Shown one piece after another: positions 9,230 to 17,020 of a DNA stretch of 64,000 nucleotides. The stretch's first letter is position 1. Every line of letters begins with the position of its first letter. Both the position numbers and the translations under genes were made by a program. The notes below the pieces were generated by a model. It did no database searches. It was not told the origin of the DNA and worked only from the letters and a program-made list of their open reading frames with translations. The stretch comes from Gracilibacillus alcaliphilus. GTDB lineage: Bacteria > Bacillota > Bacilli > Bacillales > Amphibacillaceae. The stretch covers positions 124,001 to 188,000 of the forward strand of contig NZ_JAFBFA010000005.1 of assembly GCF_016909015.1 (NCBI RefSeq), read 5' to 3'.

Positions 9230-9719
9230 TTACTCACGCAAACCTTGTAACAATGTATTAAAAAAGAACAGGAATTTCTCTTTCTGTTCTATGTCGGAAG
9301 CTGAATATTCCAGTGTATAATGCAAATCTAAGAATAGCTGCACGATCTTTGGATGGGTAATAATCACCTGTTTAAAAAATAAATGACCTTTATCTATTGT
9401 GTTTTCTATACCCAGCATCTGTTCGATTAATTTTTTTTCAGGATAAATCATGCGGCACGTGTAACCACCAGTGCTGGCTGCATAGCCAGTGTGCACTTCT
9501 CTGGGATGGAGGATGACTAAATTATTTTTCAGGGCAAAGTGTGTTTGTCCTCGATAGTGAAATCCTTCCACACCATCTTCAATCACACCAATAGCAAATT
9601 CGATGTGTGCATGTTTAGAGAAGGCATGGTTAATATAGGTAGCATGCAGACAAGCCATTGCGGTCTAGAGATTTACTTTTCCAAAAATGCACCTGTTCCG
9701 TTTGCATGGCAGGATTCAT
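9230..9719 (-). pseudogene. AraC-family regulator, frameshifted and lacking its HTH domain
   Basis: The gene starts at ATG 9719 behind AAAGGAGG and opens MNPAMQTEQVHFWKSKSLD, the usual start of AraC-type cupin regulators. A frameshift near 9655-9665 separates this from the continuing frame CLHATYINHAFSKHAHIEFA. The N-terminal ligand-binding domain then runs to a stop at 9230 (LLQGLRE), and the two C-terminal AraC helix-turn-helix motifs are absent. A + strand fragment (LYKRKDKRVIVPWICTGAG, about 9165-9250) abuts the truncation and probably marks the deletion joint. Not expected to work as a regulator. Confidence 0.7.
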
Positions 9720-9807
9720 AATAATCTGCCTCCTTTACGCTGAAGAGTTTTCTAATCAATCCAGACAACTAACGTATTTTTTGACAATTTTTAATAAACA
9801 GCATAGA

Positions 9808-9840
9808 GGGATAAAGCCTCCAGAAATGAGGCTTTATCCC
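9808..9840 (-). terminator. Perfect 13-bp hairpin at the 3' end of the kinase-like gene
   Basis: GGGATAAAGCCTC (9808-9820) pairs perfectly with GAGGCTTTATCCC (9828-9840). On the minus strand it contains the stop codon of the 9834-10466 gene. The following T run is weak, so it may act as a terminator or as a 3'-end stabiliser. Confidence 0.6.
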
Positions 9841-10466
9841 GATCTTTCTCTAGTAGTAAAATGCTTATACAGACGATACAGCTTTGATATAGTATACATG
9901 ATCCATTTGGGGATTTTTTTCGGGAAAAGGGGGTGCTGGTAAAATCGGTAATAAGCCCTTTTCAGGTCATCCCACTGGGTGCAGTTTTTCTCTTGCGAAA
10001 AACGTGCCACATCAATAATACGGATATTGCCTTCTTTGGTAATGATAAGATTGTGCAAATGAATATCGGATGGATTTAATCCGGCTTTTTTTGCATATTG
10101 CAATCCTTTGTCAACAACTTCTATATCATGAGGTTTTATAGGAATACCTTCTGCTAAGCATTCAAAGAATGTTTTTCCTTCGATAAAATCCATTACTAAG
10201 TAGTTTGTCTCAGAATCATAGACAGCAGGGTAATAATGGTTACCATTCAACTTATCATAGTTTTGCTTTTCTTGAATGGCTGTTGTTTCAAACAATGGAT
10301 AAAAAACTTTCATCACTTTATTTTCATTTTTTATTTTAAATACTGCCGCACTTCTGCCTGTGCCATACAGCTTTAAATCGGGGGAATGTTTTAATACTTC
10401 TATGCGCCTGTGTCGTTTGGTAAATAAAACACTGGCTGCATAGTCGTAATATTTAGACGGTCCCAT
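9834..10466 (-). CDS. Protein kinase-like (RIO/YrzF-type) small kinase
   Basis: 210 residues with a compact kinase-like fold. A glycine-containing loop (YGTGRSAAVFKI) precedes the Lys in NKVMKVFYP, a hinge region follows (YLVMDFIEGKTF), then a catalytic loop LNPSDIHLHNLII with Asp and Asn, and a metal-binding Asp in IRIIDVARF. The DxHxxN pattern matches the small kinases of Bacillaceae such as YrzF rather than classical Hanks kinases. The start ATG overlaps the stop of the basic 41-residue peptide (TAATG), implying translational coupling. Substrate unknown; a role tied to the basic peptide is possible. Confidence 0.75.
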   Translation of the reverse strand: MGPSKYYDYAASVLFTKRHRRIEVLKHSPDLKLYGTGRSAAVFKIKNENKVMKVFYPLFETTAIQEKQNYDKLNGNHYYPAVYDSETNYLVMDFIEGKTFFECLAEGIPIKPHDIEVVDKGLQYAKKAGLNPSDIHLHNLIITKEGNIRIIDVARFSQEKNCTQWDDLKRAYYRFYQHPLFPKKIPKWIMYTISKLYRLYKHFTTRERSG

Positions 10467-10591
10467 TATTTTTTTAATTTGCCTTTTCTTTTGGCTAATT
10501 CTTTTTTGATAAAGGGTATGGCATGCTTCTGTGCTTGTTTTGCTCCTTCTCTTACCACTTTAGACTTTAGAAGTTTAGATAGTTTTGACAT
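10466..10591 (-). CDS. Very basic 41-residue peptide coupled to the kinase gene
   Basis: ATG at 10591 sits behind AAGGAGGAAATCAA. The product is 41 residues, beginning MSKLSKLLKSKVVREGAKQA and ending KKELAKRKGKLKK, with about 15 Lys/Arg and no membrane segment. A longer frame to 10681 has no ribosome site. Its stop overlaps the kinase start, so both are made from one message. The charge suggests a nucleic-acid or membrane-surface binding peptide, or the kinase substrate; this is inference. No family recognised. Confidence 0.65.
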   Translation of the reverse strand: MSKLSKLLKSKVVREGAKQAQKHAIPFIKKELAKRKGKLKK

Positions 10592-10629
10592 TTGATTTCC
10601 TCCTTGAAGTTTGTGTGGCAAAAGTTCAT

Positions 10630-10668
10630 AAAAAGAGACCTTTGCCCACAAATTTGGACAAAGGTCTC
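10630..10668 (-). terminator. Rho-independent terminator (minus strand)
   Basis: GAGACCTTTG (10635-10644) pairs with CAAAGGTCTC (10659-10668), and on the minus strand TTTTT follows. It precedes the basic peptide gene, so it ends a transcript entering from the right or acts as an attenuator. Confidence 0.7.
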
Positions 10669-10941
10669 GCAAGCAACACAATCAATTGGCTGCCAGCAGT
10701 GCCGAGGATTTCTCCTGTAATGACGACAGCTGCTATTATGCTACTCCCCTTTGGGATTCATTATTAAAAAATAACTTAATTTATTATATATGCTTGTTTC
10801 AGGATGTGCAACTATTAAGTAGATGAATAATTTGTCTATTGTACAAAAGATTAGTATACTTTACAAAAAAAGAAGAAAATGGATAGGTTTCCTTGTATTT
10901 AGCTAGTTCTGTACACAGGACTTAGGAAGGAGGGAGAAGCA

Positions 10942-11393
10942 ATGGAGTAGTATAAATATCTGAGACAGTACGTAGGGCATCAACCGATTATTTTACCTGG
11001 TTCTGTTGTTATGATTATCAATGAGCAAAATGAAGTGTTACTGCAAAAAAGACATGATGGCTATTGGGGATTGCCGGGGGGTTAATGGATTTAGGCGAAA
11101 GTTTTGAAGAGGTAGCTGTAAGAGAAGTGTTTGAAGAAACAGGACTAATCGTAGAAAACTTAACATTACTTCATGTATTTTCTGGTGCGGAACACTATTT
11201 CAAAGTTGCCAATGGGGATGAGTTATACTCGGTAACAGCCGTGTATTACACACGAGATGTGAGCGGAGAACTGAAGATTGATTATAACGAATTAGAAACG
11301 ATGGAGTACTTTTCCATTAATCATTTGCCGGCAGCACTAACCGATGAATATAGAGGCTTTCTTGATTGGTTTAAAAATTGCCAAACAGAATAA
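10942..11393 (+). pseudogene. NUDIX hydrolase with a nonsense codon and a frameshift
   Basis: An AGGAGGGAG site leads to ATG 10942. Codon 3 is TAG where relatives have Tyr (MEYYKYLR). The frame then reads RQYVGHQPIILPGSVVMIIN and LLQKRHDGYWGLPGG, and breaks in a G6 run at 11076-11081. One base shift restores LMDLGESFEEVAVREVFEET, which completes the NUDIX box (G-x5-E-x7-REVxEE). The rest is intact to 11393. NUDIX enzymes cleave nucleoside diphosphate derivatives. Two lesions make a relic likely; the homopolymer shift alone could be a sequencing error. Confidence 0.75.
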
Positions 11394-11611
11394 TACGGAC
11401 TTAAACTATGAGAGGTGATCAGTCAAGCTGTTAAATAAAGGGGAAAAGAAGAGAATAACCTCCTTTTTCCCTTTTGATAAAGAAAGCTTGTATAAAACGA
11501 AACTATATGAAGTGATACATTTTTTATACGTCAATTCCCTCAAAAAATAGCTGCTCCTAGATCATAGAATCATTGAATGGCCTTTAATTTATCCACCCAT
11601 AAATTTAATTC

Positions 11612-11860
11612 CTATTCATCCAGCTCCTGCTTGTTCAAGGCTACTTTGTCCTGCTGGTTTTGAGCCTCTATACTGCGTTTCACCAAATCAAAGAAGATTT
11701 CTTCCTCCGAATCTCCAGCTTCAGATCTTTCCTCATTTACTGCTTCTTCACTGTTTGACTTATCCTGGTTCTCGTCAGGATCATTAGAGCTTGTCTTCTC
11801 TTTATTGCAAGCACTGAAGAGGAGGAAGAATACAAAAATAACTGCTGTTTTTCTAATCAT
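11612..11860 (-). CDS. Small acidic lipoprotein
   Basis: 82 residues with a lipoprotein signal: MIRKTAVIFVFFLLFSAC with the lipobox FSAC. After the cysteine the chain is almost entirely Glu/Asp/Ser/Asn/Lys and ends with a short helix. It would be anchored on the outer face of the membrane. The start follows AAAGGGG. No partner gene is adjacent and no family was recognised. Confidence 0.65.
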   Translation of the reverse strand: MIRKTAVIFVFFLLFSACNKEKTSSNDPDENQDKSNSEEAVNEERSEAGDSEEEIFFDLVKRSIEAQNQQDKVALNKQELDE

Positions 11861-11934
11861 AGCTAGCCCCTTTCACTGTTTTTACCATTCGTACTATACC
11901 GTATTTATACCATTTTTACATATATTTTTGGTTG

Positions 11935-12028
11935 AAGGATTCGGTATTATCCATTACCTAGTGGCGGTTTGATCCGAGAAGAGGAAGTAGAACTTGTAAG
12001 GGAGAGGCTGCTCAACGCTTATGAATAA
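11935..12028 (+). pseudogene. C-terminal remnant upstream of an ABC ATPase fragment
   Basis: A frame reading YYPLPSGGLIREEEVELVRE and RLLNAYE ends at TAA 12028, with no start. It looks like the last 30 residues of a lost gene. Confidence 0.3.
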
Positions 12029-12073
12029 TCTCGGACGTCCGCGTTGTGAAATATTAAATGATGGAGGCAGATC

Positions 12074-12301
12074 ATGAATCCTATTATTAAACTTGACCAT
12101 GTTTACAAGCGATATACGTCAGGGGATACGGAAATTTTAGTATTGAAAAATATAAACTATCAGATAGAAAAAGGAGAGTTTGTCATTATCCTCGGTGCAA
12201 GCGGAGCGGGTAAAACCACTGTTCTTTACCTGTTTGCCTTGTATCAAGCAAAGGAAGAGCGTAATACAGTCAGTATCTATCAGGGCGGTGCAGTTACTTA
12301 A
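12074..12301 (+). pseudogene. ABC transporter ATPase, truncated after Walker A
   Basis: A GGAGG site and ATG lead into the start of a LolD/MacB-type ATPase: KLDHVYKRYTSGDTEILVLK, then NYQIEKGEFVIILGASGAGKTT (Walker A near residue 45). After about 52 residues the homology ends and an unrelated tail runs to a stop at 12301. The signature, Walker B and H-loop are missing, so it cannot be a working ATPase. Confidence 0.65.
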
Positions 12302-12515
12302 GCTTGTTTGCTGATCGGATGAAATGACCGTCTTACCTTACGGGAGGGAGTCACCGTGTCAATTATATTCCTTGTGTTTCATGAATAATCAGTGAAAACG
12401 AAAAAATGATCCAAGTCTCATTTCAGTTGTGTAAATGAAATTCCTTGGTGATTTCCTCGGAACAACGTATAATATAGAATAAGCCAATTTGCTTAATTAT
12501 GTGGAGGGACATCTT

Positions 12516-12935
12516 GTGAGGGAAGCCATTCTATTACTTGTCGACATTATTAATGATATTCATGATGTAATTGCCGCTGTATTTGGTGTCAATATGACCG
12601 ATAAACAACTGCATTTTTGGGTTTTTGGTATTTTAGGGATTATTATGTTCTTTTTCGTGTATGTGATGTTTAAGATTATCTCCAAAATGAGATGGAGCAT
12701 CGTTATTCTTTCCTTTTTGTATACATTTACGGTAATTGTTGTCTTAGTATTTGCCATTGAAATCCAGCAAGCATATACACAGCGGGGGAATATGGAATTT
12801 GCAGATGCCGTGATGGGATTATGGGGCTATATTGTATTTTTTGCTGTATATGCAGTTATTGCCTTTATTATCTATATGATTGTACAATTATATAAAAAGG
12901 GCCGCGATGACAATCGAGGCAGACACGCACGTTAA
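12516..12935 (+). CDS. Three-helix membrane protein, unknown function
   Basis: Start chosen at GTG 12516, behind GTGGAGGG; an upstream TTG at 12489 has no ribosome site. The 139-residue product has hydrophobic helices at about residues 32-54, 61-82 and 97-123, and a basic C-terminal tail (KKGRDDNRGRHAR). A terminator lies 40 bases downstream, so it is a single-gene unit. I do not recognise the family. Confidence 0.6.
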   Translation: MREAILLLVDIINDIHDVIAAVFGVNMTDKQLHFWVFGILGIIMFFFVYVMFKIISKMRWSIVILSFLYTFTVIVVLVFAIEIQQAYTQRGNMEFADAVMGLWGYIVFFAVYAVIAFIIYMIVQLYKKGRDDNRGRHAR

Positions 12936-12972
12936 ACGATTAAGATATTTGTTGGAAACTCTTCATTATAAG

Positions 12973-13008
12973 AACAGTTATCAGGTTAAGAATGATAGCT
13001 GTTTTTTT
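12973..13008 (+). terminator. Rho-independent terminator
   Basis: AACAGTTATCA (12973-12983) pairs along its full length with TGATAGCTGTT (12993-13003), followed by T5. It closes the 12516-12935 gene. Confidence 0.8.
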
Positions 13009-13102
13009 GGAGAAGAATCATTTTCTCGAAATGCCCCTTTTACAGAGTTTTTCGCAAGACTGAACCACATCAAGAGATCCCCAAGTGATCTATGTGTTTT
13101 CC

Positions 13103-13717
13103 TTATGGAGTAATCTTCTCTTTAAAACCAGCAAGCATAAGCTCCATCCCAAATTGGAACTCTTTATCCATGTCTGGAATGGTTAGATGAATGGGAGGTT
13201 CTGTCACTCCTACAGGGTTTGTGGAGGTTTTTTTGGCTATTTCTGCAAAGCGGTATTCCTCTAGAATGAATGAAATCAAATAATTGTTAAAAAACCACAA
13301 AGCCGAAAAGGCATCTTCATGACTCATCCCGATATCTTTAAACATATCAAGAATATTTTGAATAAGCTGAATGCGGTAAGGAGTGGTGGGGGCTGTTTCA
13401 GCTAATACAGTGGCAGAATCTCGAATAGATAAGAGTTTATCTCGCCAAGCATTCCCTAACTGCATTAATTGTTTCTCCCAAGCTAATTCTTTATCTGGAA
13501 GCTGGATATCTTTACATATTTCATCCGCCACTAATTCAAGTAATTCATTTTTATTTTTGATATGCCAATAAAGAGAGGCACTCTTAATTCCTAATTTTTC
13601 TGCTACTTTTCTTATTGTAATACTTTTATAACCTTCCGCATGAAGTATCTCTAGAGTGACTTGTACAATTTTTATTTGATCTAACATTTTATGATGGACA
13701 TTATTTTGTTTAGTCAT
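13103..13717 (-). CDS. TetR-type repressor (tetracycline-repressor-like)
   Basis: Start chosen at ATG 13717 behind GGGAGG; longer frames lack a site. The 204-residue protein has a helix-turn-helix region (SITIRKVAEKLGIKSASLYW HIKNK) nearly identical in pattern to true TetR repressors, and an all-helical C-terminal ligand and dimer domain. Two palindromes very like tet operators lie in the divergent intergenic region, 150 bases from its start. It probably represses the divergent membrane protein gene and perhaps itself. The ligand is unknown; no tetracycline efflux gene is nearby. Confidence 0.85.
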   Translation of the reverse strand: MTKQNNVHHKMLDQIKIVQVTLEILHAEGYKSITIRKVAEKLGIKSASLYWHIKNKNELLELVADEICKDIQLPDKELAWEKQLMQLGNAWRDKLLSIRDSATVLAETAPTTPYRIQLIQNILDMFKDIGMSHEDAFSALWFFNNYLISFILEEYRFAEIAKKTSTNPVGVTEPPIHLTIPDMDKEFQFGMELMLAGFKEKITP

Positions 13718-13836
13718 AGTATTTCCTCCCATTAAGATGCATTTCGAGTCATACAAGGGTTTTGGTGCCGGGCTAGCTAGGAACCTTTAATAATGGACGT
13801 CTACCCTTAGATGTTACAAAAATTTTCAATCCTTTC

Positions 13837-13865
13837 TTGACATTATAACATTTTTGGGTTAACCT
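13837..13865 (+). promoter_or_regulatory. Promoter of the 13933 gene
   Basis: TTGACA (13837-13842), a 17-base spacer, then TAACCT (13860-13865) as a weak -10. The -10 overlaps the first tet-like palindrome, so repressor binding would block polymerase. Confidence 0.55.
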
Positions 13866-13894
13866 ATCAATGATAGTTAATCTATCGTTGATAG
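13864..13894. promoter_or_regulatory. Two tandem tet-operator-like palindromes
   Basis: CTATCAATGATAG (13864-13876) and CTATCGTTGATAG (13882-13894), 18 bases apart centre to centre. The classical tet operator core is CTATCAGTGATAG, so each site has only one or two changes, at or next to the centre. The outer flanks (AACC and GGTT) make the pair symmetrical as well. Confidence 0.8.
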
Positions 13895-13932
13895 GTTTGG
13901 GCGGAATAAAATGCGAATTAAGGAGGAAATTG

Positions 13933-14430
13933 ATGATGAGAAATAAGTTGATCTATGCGGCATTAATCTGTTTAATTACCATGATTGGTTTGGAACTAGG
14001 TGGAGCGATTTATGAAGGAGTTGTCGTTGCTTCACAATGGAGTGCCCATCCACCAGCCTCTTTTGCTATTCTTCAAGGATCGTATGCATTACCAGTTGAG
14101 CACTTTTGGATACCTCTTCATATGATCGTTCAAGTTCTGACTATTCTTGTTTTAATTTTATGTTGGAAGTACTACAGGGTGAGAAACTTGGTGTTTGTTA
14201 TTATCGGGTTGTATCTTTTGTTACGAATCCCTACGTTTCTTTATTTTATTCCTGAGTTAGCCGTATTTTCCACTACAGAACCAGTTGCTGCCTTTTCCAA
14301 AGAACTAAAAGAACGTGCAGATATGTGGGTGAATCTCAGTATGATTAGAACCATGATTATTGCAAGTGTGTATGTGCTTGGCTGGATAGCTCTTAGTCAA
14401 TTCAAACAGCAAGAAATACGGAATAATTAG
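13933..14430 (+). CDS. Four-helix membrane protein under tet-like operator control (DUF1772-like)
   Basis: Start chosen at ATG 13933 (or 13936) behind AAGGAGG. The open frame extends upstream into the operator, but that part is not coding. The roughly 165-residue product has four hydrophobic helices (about 6-28, 62-84, 87-108 and 140-158) and a long outer loop between helices 1 and 2. The general pattern is like the DUF1772/anthrone-oxygenase-like membrane proteins; this is a tentative match. It is divergent from the TetR gene and preceded by two operator palindromes, so it is probably induced by the TetR ligand. Confidence 0.7.
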   Translation: MMRNKLIYAALICLITMIGLELGGAIYEGVVVASQWSAHPPASFAILQGSYALPVEHFWIPLHMIVQVLTILVLILCWKYYRVRNLVFVIIGLYLLLRIPTFLYFIPELAVFSTTEPVAAFSKELKERADMWVNLSMIRTMIIASVYVLGWIALSQFKQQEIRNN

Positions 14431-14452
14431 AGGTGATGTCGTATTTTCTTAA

Positions 14453-14485
14453 GCATCAGTAGGGCATAAAATCCCTTACTGATGC
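14453..14485 (+). terminator. Hairpin after the 13933 gene
   Basis: GCATCAGTAGGG pairs with CCCTTACTGATGC with one bulged T. The T tract downstream is interrupted (AAATCTTATTTT), so termination is probable but weak. Confidence 0.5.
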
Positions 14486-14854
14486 AAATCTTATTTTACA
14501 TTATAAGAAAACAAGCGTTTACAGATTATAGTATAATCCAGTTTTTTTAATTAATATTTTGGAAGAATATCAGGTTAGACTTCTCGAACCCATTTTTTAT
14601 GTCCCTCATATTTCTTCCTTTCATGAAAGAAACGTCATTTCATCGTGTTTCATTCATCCCATTAGATTGCTCCATTCGTTGCTTAGCTGTCTGTTCCACA
14701 GCTTTTATCACGATTTCAGTCTAAAAAAAGTACCACTCACATCATTATAAGTACCATTCACCACAACTTCCCCGCAATTCACGCTAGATATAATGCGGTT
14801 GTTTCTATCCTCCCTTATGCTAGAGTCAGCAAATCGAATAAGGGAGGCATTAAT
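14486..14854. other. Gene-free stretch
   Basis: AT-rich DNA without a convincing gene. A short frame at 14559-14750 has no ribosome site and unlikely composition. Nothing else was seen except a GGGAGG site for the next gene. Confidence 0.5.
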
Positions 14855-15058
14855 ATGAAAAAATCGCTGCAAATTATGGTGGCTGTTGTAATGTTGTTGC
14901 TGGCAATCTTCCCATCTCTAGTCATTTATGATGGTTTATCGCAAGCCTTACCTATACTGCCAAATTATCGAGCACCTGATTGGATGATGCCAGCTGGGTT
15001 TATAAGCATAGCTTTGATTATCATTCTTGCTTTTTTGATCAGTAAACTTGGGAAATAA
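14855..15058 (+). CDS. Small two-helix membrane protein
   Basis: 67 residues behind AAGGGAGGCATTAAT. Two hydrophobic segments (about 6-26 and 47-64) flank a short Pro-rich loop (LPILPNYRAPDWMMP). No family recognised. It stands alone between gene-free stretches. Confidence 0.55.
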   Translation: MKKSLQIMVAVVMLLLAIFPSLVIYDGLSQALPILPNYRAPDWMMPAGFISIALIIILAFLISKLGK

Positions 15059-15147
15059 AAAATGCGATATTATTCATTTCCATTTCGAAAATTAGCTAAT
15101 TGTCCGTAAACTCCCCACTTCCAGGTTTGGAGAGATATCAAAGAAGT

Positions 15148-15190
15148 TAAAGTGAAGAGTACGGACGCTACCCCGATAAGTCTCACTTTA
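15148..15190 (+). repeat. Dispersed stem-loop repeat, copy B
   Basis: TAAAGTGA (15148-15155) pairs with TCACTTTA (15183-15190) around a loop containing ACGGACGCTACCCCGATAAG. The loop core is shared with copies at 49917 and 58802, while the stem sequence is different in each. Confidence 0.6.
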
Positions 15191-15271
15191 TGTTAATCGG
15201 TTGGCAATCATTGTTTTATTAGTTATTTTTGCGTTATCATTAAAGAAAAAATGAAGCTGAGGAGAATGAGG

Positions 15272-16267
15272 ATGGTTTTCTCTTTTAACCAATTATCTCA
15301 GATTGAACAGAACACGATCATACTCCCAGAACTTAGTCTGTCTGTGGCTAAGGGGGAGATTATTGCTGTTCAAACAGAGAGTGAATATATACAACGTCTG
15401 CTTGATCTATTGAATCACCCGCACACAGTAAAAAAAGGAATGATCACTCTGCCGGAAGCTGGATTTCAGGCGGTGTACATGTTCCAACAAGTAGATGGTT
15501 TATACAAACGGCTGACGGTTCGGCAAATACTAAACTTCTGGAACCGATTATATCAACAGGAAGTTGATATAGAGGTAATCTTGAATCTGTGTGAACTGCA
15601 ATTGTGTGTTTCTAAAAAGGTCAAACAGCTGACTATATCAGAACGACGCCGTTTATTATTTTCGTTGGCACTTATTCAGCCTACCGAAGTATATATTTTC
15701 GAAGATCCTTCCCATAATCTGGATCTTCAGTCCAAACACGTTCTCCATAATTTGTTGATCCACCTTGCGGGCCGTGGCGGAGCCGTTCTTTTGTTCACAC
15801 CAACATTGGAAGAAGCGATTCGGCTAGGGGATATCGTCTATCGCTATTCGGAACGAGGCACCCAGAGAATGGAAGCGGATGGGGAAGATACCGAAGCAGA
15901 TCAAGAGGAAGAAGAGACCAGTGCACAGGTCCCATTTGAGAAAATAAGTGCCAAAGTAGAGGACAAAATTATTCTTTTTCATCCTTTGGAAATTGATTAT
16001 ATTGAAGCACGTGATGGACAGACTTTTCTGTTTGTCAATAATGAGGAGTTTGCCTCGTCTAATACGATTAAAACATTAGAAGAACGGCTGCAGGCATTTG
16101 GTTTTTTTCGCTGTCATCGTTCTTATCTAGTTAATTTACAACGGGTGCGTGAAATTATTATTTGGAGTAAAAACAGCTATAGTCTGAGTTTGGATAATGT
16201 CTCCAAAAGTACCATTCCCTTATCTAAGGGCAATTACAGCAAATTAAAAGAATTAATCCAGTTATGA
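15272..16267 (+). CDS. Degenerate ABC ATPase domain fused to a LytTR DNA-binding domain
   Basis: Start chosen at ATG 15272, nine bases after GAGGAG; earlier ATGs lie too close to that site. Residues 1 to about 200 follow the plan of an ABC ATPase, including a Q-loop (VYMFQQVDGLYKRLTVRQIL). The catalytic motifs are gone: Walker A is replaced by AVQTESEYIQRL, the signature by LTISERRR, Walker B ends IFEDPSHNLD and the H-loop His is missing (FTPTLEEA). After an acidic linker, the last 100 residues are a LytTR domain (IDYIEARDGQTFLF, FFRCHRSYLVNL). It is therefore probably a DNA-binding regulator using a dead ABC domain for dimerisation or sensing. An ABC-2-type permease gene follows after 27 bases. 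Confidence 0.85.
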   Translation: MVFSFNQLSQIEQNTIILPELSLSVAKGEIIAVQTESEYIQRLLDLLNHPHTVKKGMITLPEAGFQAVYMFQQVDGLYKRLTVRQILNFWNRLYQQEVDIEVILNLCELQLCVSKKVKQLTISERRRLLFSLALIQPTEVYIFEDPSHNLDLQSKHVLHNLLIHLAGRGGAVLLFTPTLEEAIRLGDIVYRYSERGTQRMEADGEDTEADQEEEETSAQVPFEKISAKVEDKIILFHPLEIDYIEARDGQTFLFVNNEEFASSNTIKTLEERLQAFGFFRCHRSYLVNLQRVREIIIWSKNSYSLSLDNVSKSTIPLSKGNYSKLKELIQL

Positions 16268-16294
16268 TAGCGTGGGAAAGAGAGGAAGTAACAT

Positions 16295-16981
16295 ATGCAG
16301 AGGCAGCAGTGGAAAGCTTTGCTTTATAAAGATTTATGTGATTTGCGTTGGAATGGTCAGATTCTTTTTAATACCTTGATTGCGTTTGTTTTCATTATGA
16401 TTTTTCCGATGATTCCAGGACAACAAGTCCCGCTATCCTTTCTTATTGCCTTTGTTCTTGCGCTAGTGACGACATTGATGCAGGGAAATATGGTAGTGGA
16501 GGAATATGAGCAAAAAACGAAGCAACGGCTGTTTCAGGCGAATATTTCACCGTGGGGGATCATTCTGTCCAAAATGATGCTGACTTTTATGGCAACATCT
16601 ATTATCTTGCTGATCTTGGTCTTCACTTATACAAGGTCTTTCCTTGAAGGAATCGGAAGTTTTCTTATGGCTTTGCCATTGGTGATTATCTTACTCTTTA
16701 TGAGTACGGTCTTAGGGATGAAATCAAAGAATACAATTGAAGTCAGCTTGTATGGGGTGCCATTTATGTTGCTGTACTTTTTTATCGAAGGATTGATGAT
16801 GAATAGTGATCAAAGTGAATTAAAATGGCTGGCCATTTTTCCAAACTACCATTTGCATTATGGTATTGTACACCTCCATCTGCAGCAGTCATTTATGCCC
16901 TATCTTATCGTTCCATTACTTTGGATGGCGGTAATCATCCTTTTATTTGCCATTTGGTTTAGAAAAAGACACCATTCCTGA
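16295..16981 (+). CDS. ABC-2-type membrane permease
   Basis: 228 residues behind AGAGAGGAAG, with six hydrophobic helices (about 24-40, 45-64, 93-115, 118-141, 148-165 and 200-220) and the cytoplasmic VVEEYEQKTKQRLFQANISP segment typical of ABC-2 permeases. It needs an ATPase partner, yet the only adjacent candidate is the catalytically degenerate ABC-LytTR protein. It may be energised by another ATPase, or serve as the membrane sensor for the LytTR regulator. Substrate unknown. Confidence 0.78.
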   Translation: MQRQQWKALLYKDLCDLRWNGQILFNTLIAFVFIMIFPMIPGQQVPLSFLIAFVLALVTTLMQGNMVVEEYEQKTKQRLFQANISPWGIILSKMMLTFMATSIILLILVFTYTRSFLEGIGSFLMALPLVIILLFMSTVLGMKSKNTIEVSLYGVPFMLLYFFIEGLMMNSDQSELKWLAIFPNYHLHYGIVHLHLQQSFMPYLIVPLLWMAVIILLFAIWFRKRHHS

Positions 16982-17020
16982 TAAGATGGAGTAAGAGTAT
17001 ATGATAATGGGGGGCAGACG

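Noticed and set aside
10636..10750. Minus-strand hydrophobic frame (IIAAVVITGEILGTAGSQLI...) ending inside a terminator
   Set aside because: It looks like a membrane peptide behind GGGGAG, but only ATA could start it and its last codons form the terminator hairpin. Not enough to call a gene.
12880..13113. Frame of 77 codons overlapping the end of a membrane protein gene
   Set aside because: It crosses the strong terminator at 12973 and has no ribosome site.
14559..14750. 63-codon frame rich in Ser, His and Phe
   Set aside because: No ribosome site and odd composition; treated as non-coding.
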